The notes under the pieces: generated by a model
The model's database searches: none
What the model saw: the letters and a program-made list of their open reading frames with translations, nothing else
What the model was told of the DNA's origin: nothing
Translations under genes and position numbers: made by a program
Assembly: GCA_964486395.1 (NCBI GenBank)
Contig: CAZALP010000007.1
Coordinates: forward strand, 1 to 21,199
Reading direction: 5' to 3'
Length of the DNA stretch: 21,199 nt
Source of the DNA: CAYYJV01 sp964486395
GTDB lineage: Bacteria; Patescibacteriota; Minisyncoccia; Minisyncoccales; MHMH01
Shown here: positions 1 through 6,931 of the stretch, piece after piece
Layout: each line of letters starts with the position of its first letter
Position numbering within the stretch: the stretch's first letter is position 1

Positions 1-72
1 GCTGCGGGGTTAGGATTCGAACCTAAATAGTGGCCTCCAAAGGGCCATGTCCTACCGTTAGACGACCCCGCA
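1..72 (-). tRNA. tRNA-Gln (anticodon UUG)
   Basis: On the minus strand a full cloverleaf can be drawn. The acceptor stem is TGCGGGG with CCCCGCA, the anticodon stem is TGGCC/GGCCA around the loop CTTTGGA, which gives anticodon TTG, and the T arm carries GGTTCGAATCC. The weak U1-A72 first pair and G73 discriminator are typical of glutamine tRNAs. The window ends one base after the discriminator, so whether CCA is encoded cannot be seen. It lies 18 bp downstream of the dnaX stop on the same strand. Confidence 0.93.
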
Positions 73-90
73 ATGACATAATATCTTACA

Positions 91-1206
91 TTAATTTTCC
101 TCTTTTTGCAAGGATTCAATTATAGCCAGCTCCAAAGGAAGCTGGACAATGGGAGAATATTTCATTTTGGCCTCAGCTTCCAGGAAAAGCTTCAAAATCC
201 GGCGCAAATCGGATTCTTGAAAGCCGGAAACCTGATTCTGAAGACGTAATTGCTCTTCCGGCGTAAGGCCTGTCAGAATGGGGTTTTGCAGATTAGGATT
301 TATCTTCAAAACCAGCCCTTGCCGCAGATAATAAATGAGGGCTCTGGCAAATTCCCGAGGATCTTTTCCTTTTTCCAAAATTTTCTGCAGAAAGCTTAAA
401 GCCTCTCCTTTTTTTTTCTGGCAAAGCAGCTCCACAAATTCGCTGACCAGATTAACATCCACCATACCCAGAAGTTCTTTTATGTCGGCTGCCTGAATTA
501 CCTTTTGGCCAGTTCCCGAAAACGCCAAGACCTGGTCCAAAAGCCCTATGGCATCCCTCAAAGCTCCTCCGGAATTCAAGGCTATTAACTCCAAGGCCGG
601 CTTTTCTATTCTGGCCTTTTCTTTCCCGGCAATGAATTCCAGCCTGCCCGTAATTTCGGGCAAAGTAAGCTTTCTGAAATCAAACCTCTGGCATCTGGAA
701 ACAATAGTGGGGATCATCTTGTGGATCTCGGTGGTGGCCAAAATGAAAACGGCGTGGGAGGGGGGCTCTTCCAGAGTCTTCAAAAGAGCGTTGGCTGCAT
801 CTTTTGAAAGCTGATGAGCTTCATCGATTATAAAGACTTTGTATTTTGATTTGGTAGGCCGAAACCTGATGCCGTCTCTCAGTTCCCTAATTTCCTCGAT
901 CCCCCGGTTGGAAGCGGCGTCAATTTCAATCAGGTCGATGGCCCGGTTTCCCGATATTTCCTGGCAGGAAGAACACCTGCAGCAGGGCTCTGATTCCCCC
1001 TCTTTTCTGTTCTCGCAGTTTAAACTCTTGGCCAACAGCCGAGCTATTGTCGTTTTCCCTGATCCCCGGGGACCAGTAAACAAATAGGCGTGAGAAACCA
1101 AGCCAGAAGAAATGGCATTGGTTAAAGTTTGAACCACGTGTTCCTGCCCCACCACTTCGGAAAAAATTTTCGGACGATATTTTCTGTATAATACTAAATT
1201 AGACAT
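91..1206 (-). CDS. dnaX: DNA polymerase III subunit gamma/tau (short, gamma-like)
   Basis: Clamp-loader ATPase that helps load the beta clamp during replication. The N-terminal start motif LVLYRKYRP is followed by Walker A GPRGSGKT (residues 45-52), a four-Cys zinc module near residues 65-85, the DEAH-type Walker B IIDEAHQLSK, and the sensor/arginine-finger motif SRCQRF. At 371 residues it ends after the collar-like helical region and lacks the tau C-terminal domains, so it is a gamma-type protein. I chose ATG at 1206 because it matches the family N-terminus (M-S-N-L-V-L-Y-R-K-Y-R-P). The frame stays open to 1344, but the extra 46 residues look like translated repeat DNA. There is no clear Shine-Dalgarno. 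A second, frame-shifted copy of the start lies upstream at 1346-1381. Confidence 0.93.
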   Translation of the reverse strand: MSNLVLYRKYRPKIFSEVVGQEHVVQTLTNAISSGLVSHAYLFTGPRGSGKTTIARLLAKSLNCENRKEGESEPCCRCSSCQEISGNRAIDLIEIDAASNRGIEEIRELRDGIRFRPTKSKYKVFIIDEAHQLSKDAANALLKTLEEPPSHAVFILATTEIHKMIPTIVSRCQRFDFRKLTLPEITGRLEFIAGKEKARIEKPALELIALNSGGALRDAIGLLDQVLAFSGTGQKVIQAADIKELLGMVDVNLVSEFVELLCQKKKGEALSFLQKILEKGKDPREFARALIYYLRQGLVLKINPNLQNPILTGLTPEEQLRLQNQVSGFQESDLRRILKLFLEAEAKMKYSPIVQLPLELAIIESLQKEEN

Positions 1207-1241
1207 AGGTTTGATTGTTCTGTTGAAGAAAATATCGTCCG
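1171..1241. repeat. 15-bp perfect inverted repeat around the dnaX start
   Basis: CGGACGATATTTTCT at 1171-1185 (dnaX codons 8-12 on the minus strand) is exactly reverse-complemented at 1227-1241. The 41-base spacer contains the dnaX ATG at 1204-1206. The dnaX mRNA, if it starts upstream, could fold so that the start codon sits in the loop. An amplification or assembly chimera could also create such an inversion. Confidence 0.85.
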
Positions 1242-1345
1242 GAGAAGGAAGCCGGGGAAACTGGGTGCTTTCCCGTGTAGGAAAACGGGCTTTTGGCGAA
1301 GCCAAAAACGTTAGAAACCGAGAGGTGTCTAAGGAGCGAAGCAAC
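1242..1345. repeat. Hairpin-rich insert between two dnaX start copies
   Basis: About 104 bp not explained by a gene. It holds the perfect hairpin TTTTGGC-GAA-GCCAAAA (1291-1307) and CCCGT...ACGGG (1272-1289). Short blocks (TTTCCC, GTGTAGGAAA, AAACCGAG) recur in similar order in the ftsL-ftsI spacer at 14452-14486, which suggests a dispersed repeat family. That last point is inference from only two copies. Confidence 0.45.
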
Positions 1346-1381
1346 GGATCGGTATTTGCGGTAAAGGACTAAATTTGCCAT
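1346..1381 (-). pseudogene. Relic or duplicate of the dnaX 5' end (about 12 codons)
   Basis: On the minus strand, ATG at 1381 begins M-A-N-L-V-L-Y-R-K-Y-R-S, almost the same peptide as the dnaX start at 1206. The two copies differ mainly at synonymous positions (GTC/GTA, CTT/TTA, CGC/AGA, TAC/TAT). The reading frame then runs into the hairpin insert, is shifted by one relative to dnaX, and stops at 1199 after 60 residues. It is either a remnant of an earlier dnaX start or the trace of recombination with a divergent allele. It is not a working gene as it stands. Confidence 0.55.
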
Positions 1382-1384
1382 AAT
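1356..1384 (+). promoter_or_regulatory. Putative sigma-70 promoter of cysS
   Basis: TTGCGG (1356-1361), a 17-bp spacer and CATAAT (1379-1384). A start about 7 bases downstream leaves at most 6 leader bases before the cysS ATG at 1397. A second -10-like hexamer, GATAAT (1385-1390), would make the mRNA fully leaderless. No Shine-Dalgarno is present. Confidence 0.5.
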
Positions 1385-1396
1385 GATAATGAAATC

Positions 1397-2788
1397 ATGA
1401 TTAAGCTTTATAATACTCTAACAAGAAAGAAAGAAACTTTCAAACCCAGAAAGCACAAAGTGGTAGAGCTTTTCGTTTGCGGACCCACCACTTATGACTT
1501 CGCTCATCTGGGCCACGCCAGGACTTACCTGGCTTTTGACATAATTGTCAAATACTTGAGAAAAAAAGGCTACGATCTTTTTTATTTGCAGAACATCACC
1601 GACATTGACGATAAAATCATCAAGAGAGCCAAAGAGAAAAAAATTTCTCCTCAAAAACTGGCAAGCCGCTTTGAAAAAGAATATCTCAAAAACATGAAAG
1701 AACTGGGAATAAACAGCGTAACTCGCTATGCCAGAGCCACAGACCATATCAAAGAAATAATCAGCCAGATAAAAAGGCTGAAAGAAAAGGGCTTTGCCTA
1801 TCAAATCAAAGACGGAATATATTACGACATTAAAAAATTCAAGGGCTACGGAAAGCTTTCCCGCAGGACCGCTTCTCAAACAGAAGACGCCCTCTCTCGA
1901 ATCGACCAAAGCCGGGGAAAAAGAAACAAAGGGGACTTCTGCCTCTGGAAATTTTCCAAAAAAGGAGAACCGAAATGGAAAAGCCCCTGGGGAGAGGGGC
2001 GGCCGGGATGGCACATAGAAGACACCGCCATTGCTGAAAAATATTTCGGATGGCAGTATGACATGCACGGAGGCGCCAGAGATTTGATTTTCCCCCACCA
2101 CGAAGCTGAAATCGCCCAGATGGAGGCCCTTTCCGGAAAATCGCCCATGGTAAAATATTGGCTCCATACGGGCTTCTTAACCGTCAAGGGCCAAAAAATG
2201 GCCAAATCCTTGGGAAACTTCATTACTGTCCAAGATTTCATAAAAAAACATTCCCCCCGCTTGTTGAGATATATGATGATAAAAAATCACTACCTGTCCC
2301 CCATGGATTACAACGAAAACGCGGTTTTGCAAGCCGAAAGAGAGTTGGAAAGAATAGATGAATTTATAAATAAAATTCAAATTACAAAATCCGAATTCCA
2401 AAATAAATCCAAAATTCTAATCTCTGAATTCAAAATGCGATTCACCGCTGCAATGGAAAATAATTTTAATACTCCCGAGGCGATGGCGGTGATTTTTGAA
2501 CTAATCAACCGTGGCAATTCACTGATGGATGAAAATCTTTTGGGCAAGAAAGACAAAGAAAGCATTTTGAAATTCTTCAAGGAAATAGACGAGTTCTTGG
2601 GTTTCATTTTTTGGAAAAAGCCCAAAGAAAAAGTACCCCAAAATGTCTTGAAGCTCGCCGAAGAAAGAGAAAAATACAGAAAAAAGAAAAACTGGCAGAA
2701 GGCGGACGAAATAAGAAAAGAGATTGTCAAGCTCGGCTGGTGGCTGGAAGATACCAAATCTGGACCAAAAATTAAAAAACTGATATAG
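1397..2788 (+). CDS. cysS: Cysteinyl-tRNA synthetase
   Basis: Class I synthetase that charges tRNA-Cys with cysteine. The HIGH motif appears as HLGH (residues 37-40) after FVCGPTTYD, and the KMSKS motif as KMAKS (267-271). The family's catalytic zinc site uses C28, C209, H234 and E238 in E. coli numbering. Here C28, H234 and E238 are kept at the same positions, but residue 209 is Asp (WHIEDTA instead of WHIECSA). The C-terminal helical anticodon-binding part ends with a lysine-rich stretch. The length of 463 is normal for the family. It is the first gene of a plus-strand group with dnaB and recR and is divergent from dnaX. Confidence 0.97.
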   Translation: MIKLYNTLTRKKETFKPRKHKVVELFVCGPTTYDFAHLGHARTYLAFDIIVKYLRKKGYDLFYLQNITDIDDKIIKRAKEKKISPQKLASRFEKEYLKNMKELGINSVTRYARATDHIKEIISQIKRLKEKGFAYQIKDGIYYDIKKFKGYGKLSRRTASQTEDALSRIDQSRGKRNKGDFCLWKFSKKGEPKWKSPWGEGRPGWHIEDTAIAEKYFGWQYDMHGGARDLIFPHHEAEIAQMEALSGKSPMVKYWLHTGFLTVKGQKMAKSLGNFITVQDFIKKHSPRLLRYMMIKNHYLSPMDYNENAVLQAERELERIDEFINKIQITKSEFQNKSKILISEFKMRFTAAMENNFNTPEAMAVIFELINRGNSLMDENLLGKKDKESILKFFKEIDEFLGFIFWKKPKEKVPQNVLKLAEEREKYRKKKNWQKADEIRKEIVKLGWWLEDTKSGPKIKKLI

Positions 2789-2789
2789 T
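2761..2789 (+). promoter_or_regulatory. Putative promoter of dnaB-recR
   Basis: TGGACC (2761-2766), a 17-bp spacer and TATAGT (2784-2789). A TG one base before the hexamer (2781-2782) makes an extended -10. It overlaps the end of cysS, and the predicted start lies about 5 bases before the dnaB ATG at 2801, which lacks a Shine-Dalgarno. Confidence 0.45.
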
Positions 2790-2800
2790 ATCTTAGTGGT

Positions 2801-4168
2801 ATGACAAATGATTCAAAACAAGAACTGCCGGACAAAATTCCTCCCCAAAGCATAGAGGCAGAACAATGCCTCTTGGGTTCTTTGATGCTGGACAAAAACG
2901 CCATTTTGAAAATAGTGGATTTTCTGCAGCCCCGCGATTTTTACAAAACCCAGCATCAGGAGATATACAAGACAATGCAGGCACTTTTTGAAAAAGGGGA
3001 ACCCATTGATCTTTTGGCAGTGGCAAATTCCCTTAAAGACAAGCAAAAGCTCAAAGAAGTAGGAGGAAACGCCTACCTGACGGAATTAATAAACACGGTT
3101 CCCACTGCCAGCCATGCTTTAAGCTACGCTAAAATCGTCCAAAGGAAAAGAATTTTAAGGGATCTGATATCCGCTTCCCACGATATCGGAGTCTTGGGAT
3201 ACCAGGAAACAGAAGACGTGGACCAGTTGCTGGACCAGGCGGAAAAAAGAATCTTCAGCATCGCCCAAAAATCTCTTACTCAGAACTTCATGAGGGTAAA
3301 AGACACCTTGGAAGAAGCCTTTGAAAGAATCGAAATGCTTCAAAAACACGAAACAGGCCCGAGGGGAATACCCACGGGCTTTACCAGCCTGGATAACATG
3401 CTTTCAGGTCTTCAGAAGGCGGATTTAATCGTTTTGGCCTCCCGCCCCTCCTTGGGAAAATCTTCCTTAGCCCTGGACATTGCCAGAAGTTGCGCCTCCA
3501 AAACGAAACTCCCGGTGGGCATTTTCAGCCTGGAAATGTCCAAAGACCAAATCATAGACAGACTGATCGCCGCCCAAGCCCAAGTTGATATGTGGCGGCT
3601 TCGAACGGGCAGATTGTCATCCGATGGCGAGGGGAACGATTTTGTCAGAATCCAAAACGCCCTCAATGCTCTCTCGGAAATGCCGATATATATTGACGAT
3701 GCTGCCACCTCCAACGTCCTCCAAATGAGAGCCATGGCCAGACGCCTACAGGCAGACCAAGGACTCGGCCTGATTATTATAGATTATCTGCAGCTAATAG
3801 AGCCGAGGAACACCAATGTCAGTATGGTCCAGCAAATGACGGAGGTTTCCAAATCCCTAAAAGCTTTGGCCAGAGAGCTAAATGTGCCTGTTCTGGCTTT
3901 GTCACAACTATCAAGAGCCGTAGAGCAAAGAACTCCGCAGATTCCCCGCCTTTCCGATTTAAGAGAAACGGGCGCCATAGAGCAGGATGCCGATGTAGTT
4001 TTGTTCATCCATCGAGAAGACAAGTACAAACCCAACACCGAAAGGAAAAACATCGCCGACATCATTGTGGCCAAACACAGAAACGGCCCCATTGGAAAAG
4101 TGGAGCTTTACTTTGACGAACCCAGAGCCACTTTCAGAAACCTGGAAAAAAGAATAGAACAAGATTAA
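2801..4168 (+). CDS. dnaB: Replicative DNA helicase DnaB
   Basis: Hexameric 5'-3' helicase that unwinds the replication fork. The N-terminal DnaB domain (about 12-120, beginning PPQSIEAEQCLLGSLML) is followed by a linker and a RecA-like ATPase. That ATPase has Walker A RPSLGKS (about 215-221), SLEMSK, Walker B LIIIDYLQL, and the conserved LSQLSRAVE and RLSDLRETGAIEQDAD segments. Its length of 455 is typical and there is no intein. It lies 12 bp after cysS, and its TAA overlaps the recR start by one base (TAATG). Confidence 0.97.
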   Translation: MTNDSKQELPDKIPPQSIEAEQCLLGSLMLDKNAILKIVDFLQPRDFYKTQHQEIYKTMQALFEKGEPIDLLAVANSLKDKQKLKEVGGNAYLTELINTVPTASHALSYAKIVQRKRILRDLISASHDIGVLGYQETEDVDQLLDQAEKRIFSIAQKSLTQNFMRVKDTLEEAFERIEMLQKHETGPRGIPTGFTSLDNMLSGLQKADLIVLASRPSLGKSSLALDIARSCASKTKLPVGIFSLEMSKDQIIDRLIAAQAQVDMWRLRTGRLSSDGEGNDFVRIQNALNALSEMPIYIDDAATSNVLQMRAMARRLQADQGLGLIIIDYLQLIEPRNTNVSMVQQMTEVSKSLKALARELNVPVLALSQLSRAVEQRTPQIPRLSDLRETGAIEQDADVVLFIHREDKYKPNTERKNIADIIVAKHRNGPIGKVELYFDEPRATFRNLEKRIEQD

Positions 4169-4791
4169 TGTACCCCGCTTCCATCCAAAAGTTAATAAGC
4201 TTGTTTTCCAAATTTCCCACCGTTGGGCCAAGGACAGCGGCCCGTTTTGTTTTCTATCTGCTTAAACTGAAAAAAGAAGAAGTGCAAGAGCTGATTAGCG
4301 CTATCTCCACCCTGAAAGAAAAAGTGAAATACTGCTCTTTCTGCTTCAAGCCATTTGAACCTGCCCGCGCAGGCGGGGGAGAAAAAGAGCTTTGCGAAAT
4401 TTGCTCTAATGCAAAACGGGATAAATCCCTCCTTTGCGTGGTGGAAAAGGAAACCGACTTGGAAACTATCGAAAAAACCAAGAAGTACCAAGGCAGGTAC
4501 TTTATTCTGGGGGGAACCGTATCAAAGCTTAAAAAAGAAAACTCGGGGAATATAAGAAAAGAGGAATTCCTGGAAAGAGTGAACGACCCCGAAGTAAAGG
4601 AAGTGATTCTGGCCCTGAACCCCACTTCCGAGGGAGAAGCTACTACTTTGTATTTAGAAAGATTACTAAAACCCTTCGACGCGGCTCGGGGCAAAAAAAT
4701 CACCCGCTTGGGGCGGGGCTTACCCGTGGGAGCCGAATTGGAATACGCCGACGAAGAAACTTTATCTTCCGCCTTGGAAGGCAGAAAGTAA
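4168..4791 (+). CDS. recR: Recombination mediator protein RecR
   Basis: RecR works with RecO (and RecF) to load RecA on gapped single-stranded DNA. The parts are an N-terminal helix-hairpin-helix (PTVGPRTAARFVFYLL), a four-Cys zinc finger (C56, C59, C76, C79), a Toprim domain (about 85-180, with ILGGTVSKL and LALNPTSEGEAT), and a C-terminal segment with TRLGRGLPVGAELEYADEET. The 207-residue length is near the usual 200. The spacing between Cys pairs is 16 residues against about 8 in E. coli RecR. The extra residues (P-A-R-A-G-G-G) are encoded by a GC-rich palindrome at 4360-4377. It is translationally coupled to dnaB (TAATG) and ends tail-to-tail against rplU with no intervening base. Confidence 0.96.
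   Translation: MYPASIQKLISLFSKFPTVGPRTAARFVFYLLKLKKEEVQELISAISTLKEKVKYCSFCFKPFEPARAGGGEKELCEICSNAKRDKSLLCVVEKETDLETIEKTKKYQGRYFILGGTVSKLKKENSGNIRKEEFLERVNDPEVKEVILALNPTSEGEATTLYLERLLKPFDAARGKKITRLGRGLPVGAELEYADEETLSSALEGRK
4360..4377. repeat. GC-rich palindromic insert inside recR
   Basis: CCTGCCCGCGCAGGCGGG forms CCTGC-CCGC-GCAGG and an overlapping CCCGC/GCGGG-type hairpin. It stands out from the AT-richer coding sequence around it and lies exactly where the RecR zinc-finger loop is longer than usual. Confidence 0.6.
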
Positions 4792-5100
4792 TTAAGCGAT
4801 TTTGGTGATTTCCACCAAGGTATAGGGCTGACGATGGCCCTTTTTTACTTTATACCTTTTTTTGGACTTGTACTTGAAAACAATCTTTTTCTTTCCCTTG
4901 CCGTGTTCTAAAATCTTGGCTGCAACCTTCACTCCCTTCAAGGTAGGATTTCCGATTTCCACTTTTTTGTTTTTTTCCAATAGCAAAACTTCGGGAAAAG
5001 TGATTTCTATGCCCTCTTTTTTGCCGATTTTCTCTATTTTTATTTTATCTCCCGGGGAAACAAGGTACTGTTTTCCCCCGGTTTTGATAACAGCGATCAT
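4792..5100 (-). CDS. rplU: 50S ribosomal protein L21
   Basis: Ribosomal large-subunit protein that binds 23S rRNA. The N-terminus MIAVIKTGGKQYLVSPGD and the C-terminal KSKKRYKVKKGHRQPYT are typical, and 102 residues is standard. In most bacteria rplU is followed by rpmA (L27). Here it is the last gene before the convergent recR, and no rpmA is present. Its ATG overlaps the rmuC TGA (ATGA), so translation is probably coupled to rmuC. No separate Shine-Dalgarno stands out. Confidence 0.97.
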   Translation of the reverse strand: MIAVIKTGGKQYLVSPGDKIKIEKIGKKEGIEITFPEVLLLEKNKKVEIGNPTLKGVKVAAKILEHGKGKKKIVFKYKSKKRYKVKKGHRQPYTLVEITKIA

Positions 5101-6092
5101 TTTCCTTTTAACTTCTTAACTTCTTTAAATTCTTTTAATTTGTCGACTCTGTCAGAAAATATATTCAATCTTTTCTCCGAGCTATCGTAAGAAGACATGG
5201 CGTTTTTCAAATGAGAGCCCAGTTTCCTGAAATCGTTCATGAGCTTTGAGGCATCCTGCTGTACCCTGTCAAGTCTTTTCAAAATCTCCTGGGTCTGGCG
5301 GGAAATCTGGGTGTCTTTAAACCAATGCTCTATGGTGTTTAGGGTTAAAAAGATGGTATTAGGAGAAGTCACCACCACTCTTTTGGAAACGGCGTATCCT
5401 GCCAAGTCGAACTGCCGGCCTATGTTGTTGACTATTTCATAATAGATGGCTTCGGCAGGAATGTACATTAAGGCGAATTCCACGGTGGACTCCGATGGTA
5501 TTATATACTTTGAAGCTATTTTATCAATATGGCCCTTCACGTCTTCAATGAACTTTTTCTGAAAAGCGTCCCTTTCCGGACCCGAAGCCTCAATCATTTT
5601 GACGAAATTTTCCGAAGGAAACTTGGCGTCAATCGGCAAGATTTTGCCGTTGGGAAGGTTTAGGACGGCGTCCACCTGCTCACCCGAAGAAAAGAGATGC
5701 TGCCTTTCGTAAAGCTCTTCCGGAAAATGTTGGGCCAAGATGTGCTCTAAGGAAGCTTCTCCCCACTGCCCTCTCAATTTGGGGGATTTGAAGATTTCCT
5801 GAAAAGTGGAAACATCCTTTACCCTTTCTTGAACCTGCTTTAAATCTTCCCTTATCTGCGTGGCCTCTTTGGTGAAAGCCGAAATCTGCTGATGCATGGC
5901 CCGGGAATCCCCCAGCTGGCCCTCCCTGATTTCTTTCAACTGGCCTATCATTAAATCGGTCAAACGCCGCTCTAAATCCCTGATGGCTTCCGACTGCCCC
6001 CGATCCACCTGCAATTTTTTGAAATATATAATCAGAATGCCAATTCCCGCTATTAAAAAAGCTACAATTAAAAACAAAATTGAATCTGCCAT
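5097..6092 (-). CDS. rmuC: RmuC family protein (recombination limiter)
   Basis: RmuC proteins carry a PD-(D/E)XK-like nuclease fold and limit recombination at inverted repeats. An N-terminal membrane segment (about 4-24, rich in I/L/F) is followed by a charged coiled coil to about residue 105. The RmuC core then includes GQWGEASLEHIL, DAVLNLPNGKILPIDAKFP and MYIPAEAIYYEI. At 331 residues it is shorter than E. coli RmuC (475) because the coiled coil is reduced. A strong promoter ends 7 bases before the ATG, so the mRNA is probably leaderless. It is the first gene of a pair with rplU (4-base overlap). Confidence 0.93.
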   Translation of the reverse strand: MADSILFLIVAFLIAGIGILIIYFKKLQVDRGQSEAIRDLERRLTDLMIGQLKEIREGQLGDSRAMHQQISAFTKEATQIREDLKQVQERVKDVSTFQEIFKSPKLRGQWGEASLEHILAQHFPEELYERQHLFSSGEQVDAVLNLPNGKILPIDAKFPSENFVKMIEASGPERDAFQKKFIEDVKGHIDKIASKYIIPSESTVEFALMYIPAEAIYYEIVNNIGRQFDLAGYAVSKRVVVTSPNTIFLTLNTIEHWFKDTQISRQTQEILKRLDRVQQDASKLMNDFRKLGSHLKNAMSSYDSSEKRLNIFSDRVDKLKEFKEVKKLKGK

Positions 6093-6098
6093 TAATCC

Positions 6099-6127
6099 AT
6101 TTTATCATTCTTTCAGCGGTCGGTCAA
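6099..6127 (-). promoter_or_regulatory. Promoter of rmuC-rplU
   Basis: On the minus strand TTGACC (6127-6122), a 17-bp spacer and TAAAAT (6104-6099). A start 7 bases downstream falls on the A of the rmuC ATG at 6092, which predicts a leaderless transcript. Confidence 0.6.
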
Positions 6128-6200
6128 ACCCCGCATAAGTTCACAATATTAACAACGAACCTCCGATGCCGGTATACTTACAGTAAAATGAAAATTATCA

Positions 6201-6234
6201 AAAAACTCCATAGGTTTTAATCCCTGGAGTTTTT
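6201..6234 (-). terminator. Rho-independent terminator of plsY (first paralogue)
   Basis: Minus strand AAAAACTCCA...TGGAGTTTTTT with a short loop, followed by a T run. The hairpin includes the last codons and stop of the gene that ends at 6217. Confidence 0.8.
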
Positions 6235-6849
6235 CAATGTGTTTTTGAATTTTTCTTTCATTCTGAAAATATTCTCTCTGTGGGCGAAATAAATAATTCC
6301 TATCAAAACAACGGCGAAAACCAGCCAACCCAAACTGCCGAAGAAAAACCAAAATAAAACCGGAAGATACCAGACGACCAACAAATTGCTGGCTGCCATC
6401 TTTTCCGAAAAAGACGATCGGGAAACCTTGATTGCAACAGTTAAAATCACAAAGATTACGGCCCAGGCTAGCAAGTAAAACAAAAACAGGTTAAAATTCA
6501 AAGCCAGTAAAATTCCGACCAAGGAAGTTATTCCCTTCCCGCCTTTAAACTTGAGCCAGACCGGGAAAATATGACCCAACATTGCCAAAACCGCCACCGG
6601 GAAAATCGGCCAGCTCCCGGTAAAAATCAGGACTGCCAGGAAAACGGGCAACCAAACCTTAAAAACGTCTATTAAAACAGTGGGGATTGCCGATTTCCAG
6701 CCCAATATCCTGGCTACATTAGTTCCCCCGGTTGCTCCGCTACCTTCTTTTTTGATATCTACCCCTTTCCTTTTGGCAATCAGGTAACCGGCGGGAAAAG
6801 AACCGCAAAAGTAGGCAAATAAAGCTATCAAAATCAGCCATCCAATCAT
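6217..6849 (-). CDS. plsY: Glycerol-3-phosphate acyltransferase PlsY-like (divergent)
   Basis: PlsY transfers an acyl group from acyl-phosphate to the sn-1 position of glycerol-3-phosphate in the cytoplasmic membrane. About five to seven hydrophobic segments are visible. Motif 1 is CGSFPAGYL, motif 2 is GSGATGGTNVAR and motif 3 is GHIFPVWLKFKGGKG. Motif 2 differs from the usual GSGNxGATN, with Ala in place of the conserved Asn. At 210 residues the size is normal. The start at 6849 has a clear Shine-Dalgarno (TAGGAGG, 7 bases upstream). It has its own terminator at 6201-6234. It lies next to a second plsY with a more canonical motif 2, so the two may differ in acyl specificity or activity. Confidence 0.88.
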   Translation of the reverse strand: MIGWLILIALFAYFCGSFPAGYLIAKRKGVDIKKEGSGATGGTNVARILGWKSAIPTVLIDVFKVWLPVFLAVLIFTGSWPIFPVAVLAMLGHIFPVWLKFKGGKGITSLVGILLALNFNLFLFYLLAWAVIFVILTVAIKVSRSSFSEKMAASNLLVVWYLPVLFWFFFGSLGWLVFAVVLIGIIYFAHRENIFRMKEKFKNTLKNSRD

Positions 6850-6906
6850 CTCTTTTCCTCCTATAATTTAAAGGTGCGATACACTAATCTGACTCTATCT
6901 CAAAGG

Positions 6907-6931
6907 AAAACCGGAAGCAAGTTCCGGTTTT
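6907..6931 (-). terminator. Rho-independent terminator after the second plsY
   Basis: AAAACCGGAA-GCAAG-TTCCGGTTTT, with stem CCGGAA/TTCCGG flanked by A and T runs on both sides. It starts at the stop codon of the gene ending at 6930. The symmetry would let it work in both directions. Confidence 0.8.

Noticed and set aside
91..1206. Programmed frameshift in dnaX giving tau and gamma forms
   Set aside because: There is no tau extension downstream; the gene ends after the gamma-length protein and tRNA-Gln follows within 20 bp.
1418..2167. 249-residue open frame on the minus strand inside cysS
   Set aside because: It is antisense to the full, motif-bearing CysRS frame and shows no recognisable domain; long antisense frames arise from codon bias.
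2801..4168. Intein in dnaB
   Set aside because: The Walker A and downstream motifs are continuous and the length is normal for an intein-free protein.
5097..5100. Alternative genetic code (UGA as Gly or Trp)
   Set aside because: rmuC ends at TGA in the expected place and no in-frame TGA interrupts any conserved gene.
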